A DNA stretch of 64,000 nt from Eucommia ulmoides (GCA_016647705.1 CM028328.1:40710501-40774500); one strand, 5' to 3'; counted from the stretch's first letter, positions 22,653 to 58,668 are shown. The notes: generated from the letters alone by a model not told the origin. Numbers and translations: made by a program.

Positions 22653-23752
22653 CGGTGTATTTGGTTGGACCAAATGAAAGTGGAATGGAATCGCAATTTC
22701 ACTTTCGATTCCAATTTCTTTGTTTGATTATCCAATGAAATCAAATTATTGGAATGAAAATAGATAGAATTGGATTTCATACTTTATGAGGTGAAACCAG
22801 ATTCTATAGTTCTTGCTTTGGATTTTTTTTTCTTTTTTTTTTTCCGGGTTATATATAAAATATATCACCTCATTTTGGTCTATAATTCTCAATTTGAAAA
22901 TGAATTCGATATTTCTTATAAATTAATTTATCAATTTAGTTCTATATTTATTTAAAAAAAAAAAATATTATTCATTAAATGACGGAAACCAAATATTTTG
23001 TTCTTAGTTTTATATTTTTATTTTGAAAAATAAAATAGATTTTTTTTCTTCTAATATTCTCTTTTTGTTTCGGGAATAGAAATAGATTTTTTTTTTATTA
23101 TCGATTTTTTTTTTTTTGCAATAAAAACATATTTTTTGTTTCCAGATTTCTATTTATATTTTATAAACACAAATATATTTTCTTGTTCACAAACTTAGAT
23201 TTTAAACAAAAATAAAATTTAAAAGTGAAAAAATCAATTCAAATTCCTGAAATAAAAATATAAATTTGAAAACAAAAAATATGTTATCGTTCCCGAAATA
23301 AGAACAAAAATATGAGAACAAAAAGTTTAATTGTTTTCTAAATCAAAAATAGAAATTTGCGAAAATAAAATTATATAGAAAATAGAAATGGATATCAAAG
23401 AACAAAAATATATTTCTATTACTAAAATAAAAATAAATATCTAAGAAAAAAAAATATATTCATGCTGCCAAAACAAAAACAAAAATTTAAGAACGAAACA
23501 ATTTTAATTGTTAGTAAATTTTGAACATTTTTCACATGGGATATTATTCATTTTTCTAAATGAATTATTATTAGATATATTTGTGAATGATTTAAATCTC
23601 AAAATTGATATGTAAAAGAGTATCATTCTATTTTATTCTTTTAAACATACAATAACATTAAAATAAAATAATAGAATAGTGATTTCATTGATAAATCCAT
23701 TCAATTTCTTCTCTCATTTCATTCCACTCATTCCATCCAACTAAAAGAGCCG
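22653..23752. mobile_element. Tourist-like MITE (1.1 kb) just downstream of coproporphyrinogen oxidase
   Basis: The left end is CGGTGTATTTGGTTGG and the right end, reverse complemented, is CGGCTCTTTTAGTTGG. A 3-base target duplication TCA flanks both sides (22650-22652, 23753-23755). The length is about twice that of its relatives at 17376 and 35457; the extra middle is made of AT-rich, partly self-complementary sequence. Its right end lies 285 bases beyond the stop codon of coproporphyrinogen oxidase. Confidence 0.8.
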
Positions 23753-24037
23753 TCAGTATTTTCCTCAATACCTTTCTACCCCCAATGTACATCACTCTAG
23801 AATCTTTTCTAGACGAGTAAAACTTAGTAGCAAGTAGATAACACCACCACCCTTGTAGAAAAATTTTAGGTTTGACAGAAGAAGACAACGAAAAGCAGTT
23901 TGACCGATTTAAAACCAAATTTTCCATTACGCCATCAGGTTGATAAACACATCCAACTGATATACAAACTCTCATCATGATCTTGAGATCAACACTGCCG
24001 TCGAAGAAGAACCTTAATATGATACAAAAATATTCTC

Positions 24038-47295
<23,258 letters not shown>

Positions 47296-48210
47296 TGCGG
47301 ATAATGTTGGCTTTGCGGAGGGATTCAGCGGACAACCTTTCGGACGTTAACGATAAGGGCAGCTAGTCGACTCATGGTGAAGGAGTAGGGCCATTTTCTA
47401 AAAAAAAAAAAAATACACACTTAAAACTGATTAGATTAAAGACTTAGTTAATTAAGTGTATTTAAAAAATACAATTAAAATTACTTAATTAATTAAATTA
47501 GCTGAAAAATTAAAAAAAAAAAATCCAATAAAGATCTCCTTGCTTATTTTTTTTGGCCGAAGGCGCTCAATATTTTCTAAATTAAAAAAAAAATTATCGT
47601 TTTTGCCCTCCATTCTACCTTGGTTTCTTATGCTCATTTCGTAATTCGCCCATGGAAGTGTTGTTTAAGTGATGAAAATTAAGAGCACAGAGAAGAGAGC
47701 TGAGAAAAGAGAGCAAAGGAGAAAAGAGGCGATCGATCGATCTTCGTTGAGCAGATAAGAGGCAATGGTCGATCAATCTTCATTGAGCAGAAAAGATAGA
47801 AGCAGCGGCAAGAGATCGACTTGAGAGTTTTTTGTTTCTTCAACAAGGTATGTTCTTCAAATCTATAGTTTAGGGTTTCTTCAGAAATCATCATTCAGAT
47901 CAACGAGATTTAAATCTAGATACATTGATTTTGCTCATTGATCCACTGAAATCGATTTTATCATAAGCGATTTGCTCCATTTTTGTCTATCATCATGTGT
48001 TCTGATTGATTGATTTACTGTTTTGACGATTAGGGATGTAAGGTTTTCTCACCGCTCTTCCTTGTTTCATTTTGTTTAGAGACGAGAGAGCAGATGAGGT
48101 AGGCGGCGGCGAGTGCGAACCAGATGGCAAACCAGAAGATTCAACCGGCGCAAACTCGGAGAAGGAGAAGCATAATCCAATTCAAAGGTCTCTGAGACAC
48201 TGCTATAGCA
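47296..48210. promoter_or_regulatory. Shared upstream region between HEMF and a divergent gene
   Basis: The two start codons (47295 on minus, 48211 on plus) are 915 bases apart. The 47640-47847 part looks like a plus-strand leader (two copies of TCGTTGAGCAG / TCATTGAGCAG), ending at a donor ACAAG|GTATGT at 47848. An acceptor TTTGTTTAG at 48079 gives a possible 232-base leader intron. No TATA box stands out. Confidence 0.45.
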
Positions 48211-48300
48211 ATGGATAATCCTCAAAATCCAACGAAGCTCGAGTACTACCAAGACATAGCCAAGCTTCAATTGAAGGCCACTCTCCTCTCTTGCAATCTG
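48211..48300 (+). CDS. Probable first coding exon of an unrecognised gene
   Basis: ATG at 48211 opens a 30-codon frame MDNPQNPTKLEYYQDIA, then KLQLKATLLSCNL, that runs exactly into a splice donor CTG|GTTAGT. The composition is that of a real plant protein: amphipathic, Lys/Leu-rich, no low-complexity sequence. A short upstream frame (ATGGCAAACC at about 48124) ends in a stop before it. I do not recognise the family. Later exons were not joined with confidence; candidates are listed at 57.8-61.9 kb. It faces away from HEMF. Confidence 0.5.
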
Positions 48301-50357
48301 GTTAGTTCAAATTTCAATTCAAATTCCATTCAAATTTCAAAAATCGTCACTGAAATTTACAAACCCTAGATTTTGACCTGATTAAAAGCTTTTATTGATT
48401 GTTTCAGAGATTGATTCGATTTGGTGAGGCTAAACAATTTCGGTGATTGACGATTCAAATGTTCGAGAATGTTCAAATAAGAAGACACTCGTCAATTAAC
48501 GATTCAAATCTTGGATTAGGTTTTGTTTGGGTCGAAGAAGAGCAGGGAGTCAGAAGATCGTCATTTTTTTTATCGCTTCGTTGCGAGGCCGATTTCGCGT
48601 TCGATCTGAGATTTTTTTTCTTTTTCTGAACCATGAGATGTGTGTTATGTGTAACTTTATAGAATTTGATCTCCATTTCTAATATTCAATTCTTGTTCTA
48701 AACCATGAGATCTGTGTTGTGTAACTTCATATATCTAAATTAGTTCTTGTTCTTGTTCTAAACCATGAGATCTGTTTTATATGATCTGTTTGTTTCTAAC
48801 AAAAATTTCTTTGTATTGTCGAATGATATTTCCATTTGATTTTGATTTTGAGAAACTATGTTAATTTTTTTTATAGAAATTAAACATTTTTAATTTATCA
48901 ATGATTACAAAATTTATAGAATTTTATGGTGGTTTAATTTTATAGAAATGATTTTATTTTTATTTTTTTGTATTATCTTGATTCAAGAGTAATTATGTAA
49001 ATTAAACAATTTTCAGCAATTCAAATTTTACATTTATCAAACAAACAAATAAAATTCAGCACTTAAATTTTCAGCACAATTTATCAAACAACTTTCTTAA
49101 ATATTCAGCACTTAAAATTTAAGCACTTAATTTTCAGCACTTAAATTTTCAGTACTTAAAAATTAAGTCGTTATCAAACAAGCCCTAAGTCTCACCCACT
49201 GACTTGGCAATCTCCTTCCCATGGTTTTCTGATACTGGTCCTCAACAACCATTGACTAGGCACTTTAAAAGGGGAAACTTTTTCATTATTACTCTTTCCC
49301 GTTTGATAATCAAATGCAATCTATTAACCTGTCTATATAATAAATCAACTCACTTATAAAGACAATTATCGAATCAAAAGACAAATTTCTAGATATTGGT
49401 AGCCGTTTGATGACTTTTGTATAATACACCACATGGTTTAGGGTTTAGAGCCACACATATACTTAGAGTAACTGTGTCCATTTTTACTTCTTAGATCACT
49501 TACCATTTTGCTTCAAATTCGCGTGACCACTTATTAAAGCACTTACCCTTTTAGCTTCCAATAACTTGAACTTTCAATAGCATTAATTAGAGTACTTACC
49601 TTTTTAGCTTCCAATTCACATAATAGATTCCATTTTCTCTTTTGCTTACAGTTCGCACTTAGCTTCCAATTGACGTGAATAGCCTTCCAATTCCAACACA
49701 CACCCACGCGATTCTCTTTTTCTCTCTCTCTCTCTCGCCGTCACGACTACTGCGTCTATGAAACCACCGCCATCACAGGGCATCGCCGTGCACCGCTATC
49801 ATCATGGCTCCAAGGCATCTTCATCAATCCTTTAAGGCATCGCTCCGTCGCCGTCATTATTGCTCCGTCGCCGGGTATCATCGCGTACCACCATCACTAT
49901 TACTCTAGGGCATCTTCATCGATTCTCCATGGTGTTATCATCGATCCTACACCACTACAATCTGTCTCCGTCTAATCTTAGTCAATCAGCGTCGGGAACG
50001 GCGGCGGCTCCCCCTCTTATTGCTCTATTTGCTTCTTGCGTCTCTCTCTTTCTATCCAAGTTTTTCCCTCTATCTCTTGATGTTTGAAGTATTGAAAATT
50101 TTATTGGTCAAACTAATATTTGCAAATGTTCTGTTTTTGAATTCAAGTTCAGGTACTTCCCGACGACCACCACCATCTTTAGAAACCATGGTCAGGAACC
50201 ACGAACCGTTGCCATCACCATTTGGAATTGGGTATACGCAAGGTATTTCTGGACTAACTGAACCTTAGATGTGGAAATAGGTTTGTGGAATCTATAACTT
50301 CCCCTAAGCATCGGTTCCTATGAAAATTCTATGGTTTAGTGTTCGGTCATGACATTA
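48301..50357. other. Region after the unrecognised exon, with a MITE end
   Basis: It is AT-rich to 49650. The stretch 48990-49188 repeats TTCAGCACTTAAAT and ends TCAAACAAGCCC, like one end of a hAT-type MITE, but I see no partner end. From 49700 the sequence is CT-rich, then GC-rich with CATCGC and CGCCG repeats. Near 50150-50250 an exon-like frame (RRPPPSLETMVRNHEPLPSP) ends at an AAG|GTATTT donor, but it is isolated. Confidence 0.4.
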
Positions 50358-50362
50358 GACAT

Positions 50363-52034
50363 TGATAGATGTGAAAACCTATCTATTTCCAATCCGAATT
50401 TGTTAATTTTCGAATATGTTTATAGTTATTTTTATTATGTTTTAATTAGTTTTCATACTTTTTGTATAACTCAGGTGTGTGGGTCAAAAAGATAGGAAAC
50501 TGGAGCTAAAACGATGAGATTGAACCAAAGCGGTTCGAAGTTACGGTGGATAAACAAGTTTGGAGGCTAAAAGATGAAACAGGCCCACCGCTTAGGCGTC
50601 CAGACCACCGCCTAAGCGGTGAAAATGCAGAGAAGAGCAAAATGTTACTGACGGACGACCGCTTAGGCGAAGATTCTATTGCCTAAGCAGAAATCCAGCA
50701 GAGGACGTAAAAAGGCTACTGACAGTCGCTCGCTTAGGCGGAAATCTAACAGAATATTCTTCCAGTCTACCGCCTACTTCACCGCCTAGGCGATCAGACC
50801 AAACCGGCCTAACTCCGCCTAGGCGCAATTTTTATTGCCTAGGCGGATTTGCCCTGCACAGTCTTGAGATATTTTTAGGATATTTTTGCTATAAATATCC
50901 CCCTTGGCTGGTAACTCTCTTGCCCCCTTAGCTTTTTGAGCCCTTTAGGCTATATCTAAGGGTATAGTTAGGGATTTTAGAGGTGGAGCTCACATCCCAA
51001 AGTGGAGAAGACGGCGAATCAATCGTAGGGCGTTCTTAGCGATTTATCTTCGGACGAGGCTAAGTTCTTCGATTGTTCTTCCTTATTTCTTTATCTTAGG
51101 ATCATGTGAGCATGTTTAGCTCGTTATTTTATTGTATATGCGACTATGGCCTCGAGTTAAATATGGATTGTTGTAGGGATTAACACTATATTTATAAATA
51201 CGTTGTTTGGATAATTTCGGTGCTTCGTTTGTGATTGTTCTTTGTAGTTTGATTGTATTTATTGTATTGTTTGTTTATTATGCTTAGAATGGTAAATGGA
51301 AAATACGGGGTTTTAACAAACCCTAGATTCGGATTAGGGTAAACAAACGCCACGATTCTATAACTCGGTCGGGATTTGAATCGTGGACAATCGATGATGT
51401 GGGGTAAGACACACGCTATCTAGGGTCGTTAAGACGTTGAGGATGACTTCATCGTTGACTCGAAGTTGCGTTATATCCCTCGTCTTACACTCGGAAAAGG
51501 TGGTCAGGGAGTTTTAGAATGGAGATTGTCGATAGGGTAAATACAACGCGACGATCCAATAACTCGGGAGTAAGTTGGATTGTGTGCAATCAATGACGCT
51601 GAGCGAGACTCACGTGACCTAGGGTCGTTAAGACGTTGAAGGGGACTTCTTCGTTGACTCGAAGTCATGTATTCCCCGTCTTACACTAGGGAAAGGTGGC
51701 GGTGGAGTTTACGTACCGAGATTGTCAAATAGGTCGAATACCGTAAACGTGAGTAAATCGAGATCGAACACGTATTTGTAAACACGTTAATCCCTAGGCG
51801 ATTCTTCACCCTAAAACATATTAGCAAATTAGTGTAGTTAATTTAGGTTATATTAGTATTAGTTTAATTAATTAATTACATTTGTTTTTTGCCTAGATAA
51901 ACTTAGGTCACGACAAACGCGGTATTCGATAGTAACGACACCAATCCCTGTGGATATGATAACCCGATCTTAACGATCACACTATACTAAAACTTAGACC
52001 TCGTAGTAGCGGCGTGTCATTTCGCGCGCTACCA
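50363..52034 (+). mobile_element. Solo LTR of the Athila/Tat-like family (1.67 kb)
   Basis: It starts TGATAGATGTG and ends GCGCGCTACCA. The 5-base flank GACAT is identical on both sides (50358-50362, 52035-52039), so the borders are secure. It matches 2196-2623 and 1-218. A TATA-like TATAAATAT lies at about 50890, and CCGCCTAAGCGG / CGCCTAGGCG motifs cluster at 50585-50850, before the TATA. No internal part is left. Confidence 0.92.
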
Positions 52035-52039
52035 GACAT

Positions 52040-54464
52040 GATTCTCATATATTTTATGCATTAGCTCGAGAAGGTTTATGGAATATGATCTGGATGATTT
52101 TGGATTTCTTCGTTGTCCTATTATTGATTAGAGCTTAGCTACCTAGCTAGATATGTTTTACGACAACAAACCTTTGTATCGTGTAAGTGTGGAGTAGTTA
52201 TTTGAATTCTTTTGCACTAATAATCTCATTCTAGGATAATCTTCTTTGCGAAATGAGATGTCAAAGATTATTTCTCAATTATTTCTTTTCAATGTTTTGT
52301 ATTTTTTTCATCAGCTCATTAAGTTGTAGTTGCTTGAAACATTTTTTTACTCATCCTCAATTATTCTATTGTTATTCCCTATATATATATTAATTTATCC
52401 ATTTGTTCTATAGGAGACGATTAACACATCAATTTTAATCATTCAACTTTAGTTTTTCTAATGTTTTCCATCATGTATGTTTTATTGAGATTTCCCTTAT
52501 CTTAAGGATATATTGAATTGTATCATTCTATTATATAATGGTTTCTTAGAAGTACAAAAAATGAGAATTTTCGTGCGATTGATCAAATTTTGGTCTCAAT
52601 TGATCATTCTAACTATAATGTTTATTTATGTGTCAATTTTTTTTGTTTTTCTGTTTCTGTTACGCTTCCAAATTGTTTATGTCATGCTCCCAAATTTTCA
52701 TAACAAATTTATGGGGATAGAACATTAGAATTCTAGTACTGATTGTTAAATTGGATTTTCGCTGCTGAATCCATTGTTGATAAAAAAAAAAATACAGAGC
52801 TTCACATTTTACTTCACATTTTGATCAAAAATATATTTTACTTCAGATTAGTGTAATGTAAGGATGGTGTTTTGAGTTCTAAATTGTGGCGATTCTTTAT
52901 TCACCCCCTTCCTTCTAGGTTTATTTTGGAGCTTTTATCGCATAGGTCGATTAGAAAATTGAAATGCAGATTGCAACCCAGGTATATTTTAACATTTTTT
53001 TTTTCTTCCTTCGATTTGTGGATTTCAATAGATAAAATGTTTGCTTTCCGTATCTATATTTCTATTAGATTTTGCTTCTATATGGTCGATGGAGATTTTA
53101 TGAGCAACTCATTTATTTTTAATGGTGAGCATTGCTTTTCTAAATCTTCTGTTATGAGTTTGCTTCAAAGAAGTTTTCAGTTGTTGCCACCCTCTCCACT
53201 ATTTTTGAAGAATGATCTGCTACTAAGTGTCTAACATTGTGCACATATGACCAAGCATCTTTTCTATTTTTCAGGACCTATATAATCTAATGTAGCATAT
53301 TGTTCGAGTATTCGGTTATTTTTTAAGTAAGTTTGTATTGGTTGTAATTGCAACTGAAGGTTTTTCTTGTTGCCCACATTTTTAAGTAGTTTAGGAAAAA
53401 ATGATATTTCTTTACATTTTCAATCTCAATGTTATCTTTTATTTTTCACTTAAAACCCAATTATCTTACTTCTAATTTTTTTGTATTTCATGTTATGTCA
53501 AATGTTGCGCATGTGGAAAGTCTAGCAGGTGATGTAATTGCAAGAAATAAAGATATTTGAACATTGAGTTAGTTTCATTAAAGATCGAAATGCCCATTTT
53601 ATTAATTCTATAAAAAAAAATCTTTTTTTTTTCCTTTTTTTTTTTTTTTTGGTTTAAATCTTCTAAATTTTTTTTTTTTTTTTGGCTGTAATATAAATTA
53701 TATTATTTTATTTTCTAGGTGAGGACATTGGTTTCGTATATGACTATTAAAGAGTAGAGATTTATCTAAAAAAAAATTGTGTATAGGTAATATTTAATAA
53801 TTTTGTTCATTTTGTTTGAGGGAGATGGTAGGTAGATTGTATCTGCAAAATTAAGATCTCATTTGCAAAAATAAAAATAAAAATAATGATATGGTCTTCT
53901 CTAGATATGCTTTTGATTGGTTAGTTGGAATTTGAAAGTTTTGCTTGAGTAAGTATTACGATTCATATAACCCTTCATTCTTGGAAGTTGAAAATATAGA
54001 GTTATTGTAATAATTCTTACAACTTATTATGTGTTAAATGTATAAAAATTGAAAAGAATGTGGAGGTAATATATTCATATTCTTGGACATGGTATAATAA
54101 AATGATTTCATTGTGTTTTGTTGGACTTTGAAGTTTGTATTTTAGAGCATGGTTTATAGTATTTTTCATTGATGTTGGTCAATAGGGGATGAAAGTAATG
54201 GTAATTTCTTTCTCGAAAAATCTTCATTAGTTACATTTTTTTTTTTTTTTTTTGTGACCTAAATCAGATTCTAGCCATGTTTAAGTGAGATTTGGTTTGC
54301 ATTTGAGAATATAATTATTTTATTCCGTTTTTTGTGAGAGATGAGAATTCTTTTTTACTTCTAATTTTTATTCCTACATTCAAAAAAATCTCTTATATTT
54401 TTGTTCCTAATGTTTTGAGAAATTTTTTTTTGTGTTGTTATAATTGATTTTTTTTTTTTCATAT
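52040..54464. other. AT-rich stretch without recognised features
   Basis: Only homopolymer T runs (53625-53650, 53670-53684, 54236-54254) and chance open frames are seen. It could be intron or intergenic sequence. Confidence 0.4.
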
Positions 54465-54473
54465 TATTTTTTG

Positions 54474-55242
54474 GGAAAAAGTACATTTTAAACCCTCTAG
54501 GTATTGGCATACTTCTAAATAGTTCCTCTTCGTTTGAGTGTTTCATTTTAAACCCCCTAGGTATAAGCACGTTTTTATTTAGTCCTTCTGTCAGAAATTA
54601 TATCCTAACTAATAGAATTTTAATGGCAAAATTGTCATTTTATATTTTTTTTCATTTTTTAATCTTTTTTTCTTTTTCTATTCATTTTTCTTTTTCTTTT
54701 ATTCTTTGACTTCTCTCTCTCTCTCCCGCTCAACACTCTCTCTTCCTTCTTCCTTATTCCTCTCTCTCCCTCATTCTATCCCTCCCCCACTCTCCCTACT
54801 AGACGAAACCACCCCCTGTAACATGGGGTGTTCACCCTCCCGTTTCGAGGGTGGAACCACCCCCTGTTTCAGGGTAGTTCCACCCCCTATTATGGGGGCT
54901 GAACAACCCATGTAACAGGGGGTGGTTCACCCCCTGTTACGGGGGTGATTCCGGCCGGCAAGAAAATGAAGGGAGGGAGAGAGAGAAAAGAAGAAAGAAG
55001 GAGGAAGATAGAGAGTTGAGCGGGAGAAAGAGAAAGAAATGAATAAAAAAAATCATTAAAAAATTAAAAATAAGTAAAAAAACTGTTTTGCACCTATATT
55101 TTGTTAGTTTTGACAAATTGTTTGACAAAAGGACAATTTAAAAACGTGCTGATACATAGAGGGTCTAAAATGAAAAGTTCAAACGGAGAGGGACCATTTA
55201 AAAATGTGTCTATACCTAGAGGGTTTAAAATGTATTTTTTTC
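54474..55242. mobile_element. Foldback Mutator-like MITE (769 bp)
   Basis: A perfect 9-base target duplication TATTTTTTG flanks it (54465-54473, 55243-55251). The ends are GGAAAAAGTACATTTTAAAC and, reverse complemented, GAAAAAAATACATTTTAAAC. The arms pair over nearly the whole length, including a CT-rich block (54705-54800) against a GA-rich block (54958-55045). A 9-base duplication and long inverted repeats fit the Mutator group. There is no transposase. Confidence 0.88.
54808..54955. repeat. Array of six short imperfect palindromes at the centre of the foldback element
   Basis: About six units of the form ACCCCCTGTTACGGGGGT lie end to end: each has a C-rich arm, a 5-8 base AT-rich loop such as TGTTAC, and a G-rich arm. 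Loop sequences differ (GTAACAT, GTTTCGA, GTTTCA, TATTATG). They occupy the loop of the large hairpin. Confidence 0.8.
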
Positions 55243-55251
55243 TATTTTTTG

Positions 55252-56293
55252 TGTAATTTATCATGTCTAAATTTGTTATTTTTATATTTTAATTTTTCTA
55301 GTTGTTGAAACATAGAAGATAATCTATTGGATTTTTTTTTTAATGATGTTCAATTATTAGTTATTATTGATGTTCAAATTAAATAGGTGGAGAATATTAG
55401 TTTCGATTATTAGTTATTATTGAAGTTCAATGTTAGTTATTATTGATGTTCAATGTTAGTTATAGGTGCACAATGGGTGAATAATGTTGTATACAGAGAA
55501 AATTATGTCAATTTGTTTTATTGTTTTACACTAATGCCTCCAGGCACGGGTTATACTCTTGTATCTAATAAAAAAAGACGTATATGGATTCTCTAAGTAA
55601 GTCTCAACTACCTTTTATAATCCTTATAAACAACTATCCATATTAACTCTTACAAATCATTGTTAAATTTATTACAGTTAAAATTAAATGATGCCCATTT
55701 CTCTTCTCTCTTACTCATTCCCTAACACATAACCCCTAAAAGAAAAATCAGTAGCATTCAACTGATTCTTTCAAGGGATAATAGGTGAGAGGTCCTACAT
55801 TTAGGCTCTAATTGTCCAAAAGTCCTAGAGGCGGTAAAATTTTTTGACTTAGTTCCATCTATTTTAAAAAGGTGCTAGCCTTGCACATATGATAATCACG
55901 CGCTAGTTACATGTAACTACTTTGTGTGTAATATTACTATATTAATTGCAAGTAACTTTTTTTTTTTTTACATGTAACAATTTTGTGTGTAAAAAATTTG
56001 TTTGATATCACAAAATATATATAATTAGTTAAAGATAACTAATTATATATAACTTTTTAGTTACATGTCTCTGATATATAATTAAAAAAATTGATATTTC
56101 TCACATGTAATTAAAAAGTTTAATATTTTTCAGTTACATGTGCCAATAATGTGTAACTTTTTAGTTACATGTCTCTAATATGCAACTAAAAAGTTTGATT
56201 TTTTCAGTTACATGTTCCAATAATATGTAACTTTTTAGTTACATGTCTCTATAAAAAAATTGATATTTTTTTAGTTACGTCACAAAATATTAC

Positions 56294-56342
<49 letters not shown>

Positions 56343-57730
56343 TATAACATGTAACTAAAGTACATGTAACCAAAAATACTTAAATATGTGTGAAAAATAA
56401 CAATTATGAAATTATAATTATCATTAGTTACATGTAACAAAATTCACTATAAAAATCCGATATACTCACTAAGGGCTCCCTACAATTCCTACAATTCCTG
56501 TAATGCGGGACTAAAACACAAGTGAAATATAACTTAAAGAATTAAATCAAAACCTAATAACATAAAAGGACTTTTCACCAATTAGACTTTAAAAATGGGA
56601 CTTTTCACCGATTTTTCCTTCTTCAATTGCATAGCCGCCCTTCTCCTTTTTTTCCCCATTGCTTCAATCATTTTAGCTCCCAAATCATACAGTTCCATCT
56701 TTGTCATTTCTCTCACTCTCTTGGTCTACCGCCGTGCACCACCTCTTTCCCTCTCACTCTTAGTATCTTTGCCTTATGCTTTAAAGAACGGCGTCGACTT
56801 CAACATCGGTGAATCTCCCCTATGACTGCCGCTCATGCCACTGCTCTCTTCTCTTGTAGGTACGTTATCTCTCTCACTATCTTATTCAACCTTGATTTGT
56901 ACCCTGGTACGCCATGGACAAAAACTCTAATTTCAAAATCAAATAATCCCTCTTAGATTCGAAATGGCAACCACAACCACCTCTGAGTCTCTGACTTCCT
57001 GAAATCTAGTTCACCATACAATCCCAACATACCGTCACCTCCGCCCCTCATCGAATATCCTCTCCGCCAATCATGAGATTTTTGTTTCCCTAATATAGAT
57101 TTATTCATTTTCTTAATTTAACACCGCTAATCAAGTTGCTTTATGATTCACCATATTACTTCACCTCTTATTTGCAGGCCAATCGAAAAATCCAAGGTCA
57201 TATTCATCAAATATCTTATAAGGATTCTAATTGATAGATTTGTCTTCGATTCATGGCCTCTAGTAGGGGTTATTGTCGGATGCCTACTCTTGCATGTACT
57301 TAACTCTCTGTGTTTGGATGATTAAAGAAATTGATTTGGAAAAGAGAACCTTGAGAGTGCATTTGGGTAAATTATATGAAGATGGTGCTTGATTTCTACT
57401 TATGGTCCCTTGAACACACATACGAATATGAATATTAAAATGAATCATTTTCTTTTTAACTATGGGTTCTAAATAGATTTAAATTCTTAGTACAACTTTT
57501 CTTTTTTGATATGGGTACTAAACAGAGATAAATTCATAGTGCAACAACGGCTTCCTGATAAATGGACTAAAAAACCTTCACTCCAAGAAATCGATTCCAG
57601 TTATGTGAGTTTTTCTCAATTTTATACGTCAACTTCCAAACGAAACAATTATGTTATGAATTCTCTGTTATTGAAATAAATTTTACTTTTGGTTATAACT
57701 ATAGTAGTTATCCTAGGAGAACTTTGAACT
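55252..57730. other. AT-rich region with palindromic GTTACATGTAAC repeats
   Basis: Between 55890 and 56440 TAGTTACATGT and its complement recur; the block starting GTAACTTTTTAGTTACATG repeats at 56155 and 56227 (72 bases apart). Open frames at 56595-56825 and 57143-57325 lack family motifs. No gene is supported. Confidence 0.5.
56293..56339. repeat. (TA)n(TG)n compound microsatellite
   Basis: About 8 TA units are followed by about 15 TG units. It lies within the GTTACATG repeat region. Confidence 0.85.
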
Positions 57731-57779
57731 GATTATAAATTTCACATGGCTGATTTTTTGGTACAATTTTATCGGATCA

Positions 57780-58262
57780 AATGAAGAGAATTTTGTATGA
57801 TGCTGGCACGTATGGCCTTGACAAAGAGGAAGTTGAGGTGGGTATTTTGTAAATATTGTGTATCACCATTCTAATGTGTTGTTTTCCTTTTCTCTCCTCC
57901 CCCTAAATATGGATCTTCCATTATATCATTTTTTTTTATAATCAAATTGGTCTCATATCATCTTCCATCATATCATTTGTGTGTGTATTTGATCTTTTAT
58001 GAAGTTATTCTAATTTCATATTGATTGCTCCCTAATCAGATCACCAAGTTTACATTGCGACTGAATATATACGTGTGTAGTGTGTTTATATTCTGAATTT
58101 CATACATTGTGAACTATTTTGTATAATGTTTGAATCGTAGAGAAAATATTTGCTTCTTTATTTCTTGAGTTTCTTTCATGTTTATGATAACATTTAATTA
58201 TGCCCTTTGTTTTACAGGTTTTGAATCATGAGATGTTTAAACCCTTTTTCCTGGACGAATGA
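57780..58262 (+). CDS. Possible last two exons of an unrecognised gene
   Basis: A frame ending at 57837 reads RILYDAGTYGLDKEEVE and stops at a donor GAG|GTGGGT. An acceptor TTTTACAG at 58217 opens VLNHEMFKPFFLDE and a TGA stop at 58260-58262; the joined frame stays open. The residues look like a conserved C-terminus rather than chance. The start of the first exon is uncertain (an ATGAAG|AGA acceptor is possible). The family is not recognised. It might belong with the exon at 48211, but nothing proves it. Confidence 0.4.
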
Positions 58263-58668
58263 CTGAGAAACAGCAACATAGATATCTTTGTGCATGTGTC
58301 GTTGTTTTTTCGTGTTCTTATCTATTTTGTTGTTTCCTAATTGTATTCATTTGATTTATTTGGTAATCAGTTGCGTTTGAATTGGGCGAAGTTTGGGATG
58401 TTTGTGGTTTCCTTTCATCAAATTTGATTTATTCTTCTGAATTAACTAGCTTTTGTTTAATAAAGAAAGCTTCTGCTTGAAACTGTATATTTGGACATTC
58501 GAGACACCGCTGATGGATGGTACTATCTTTTAGCTTTTCAGTAGCATTTTCACAAATTCACTTAACTTTTGGAATTGAAATTGTTTGAATATAGCCAGTC
58601 TCTTCTATTTTTTGTTTCATAAAACAGACTTGGTGATTTTGTATTTAGGTATAACTTATAAACTATCG

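Noticed and set aside
54706..55128. Open frames inside the foldback MITE
   Set aside because: They arise from CT-rich arms and the palindrome array; the element is non-coding.
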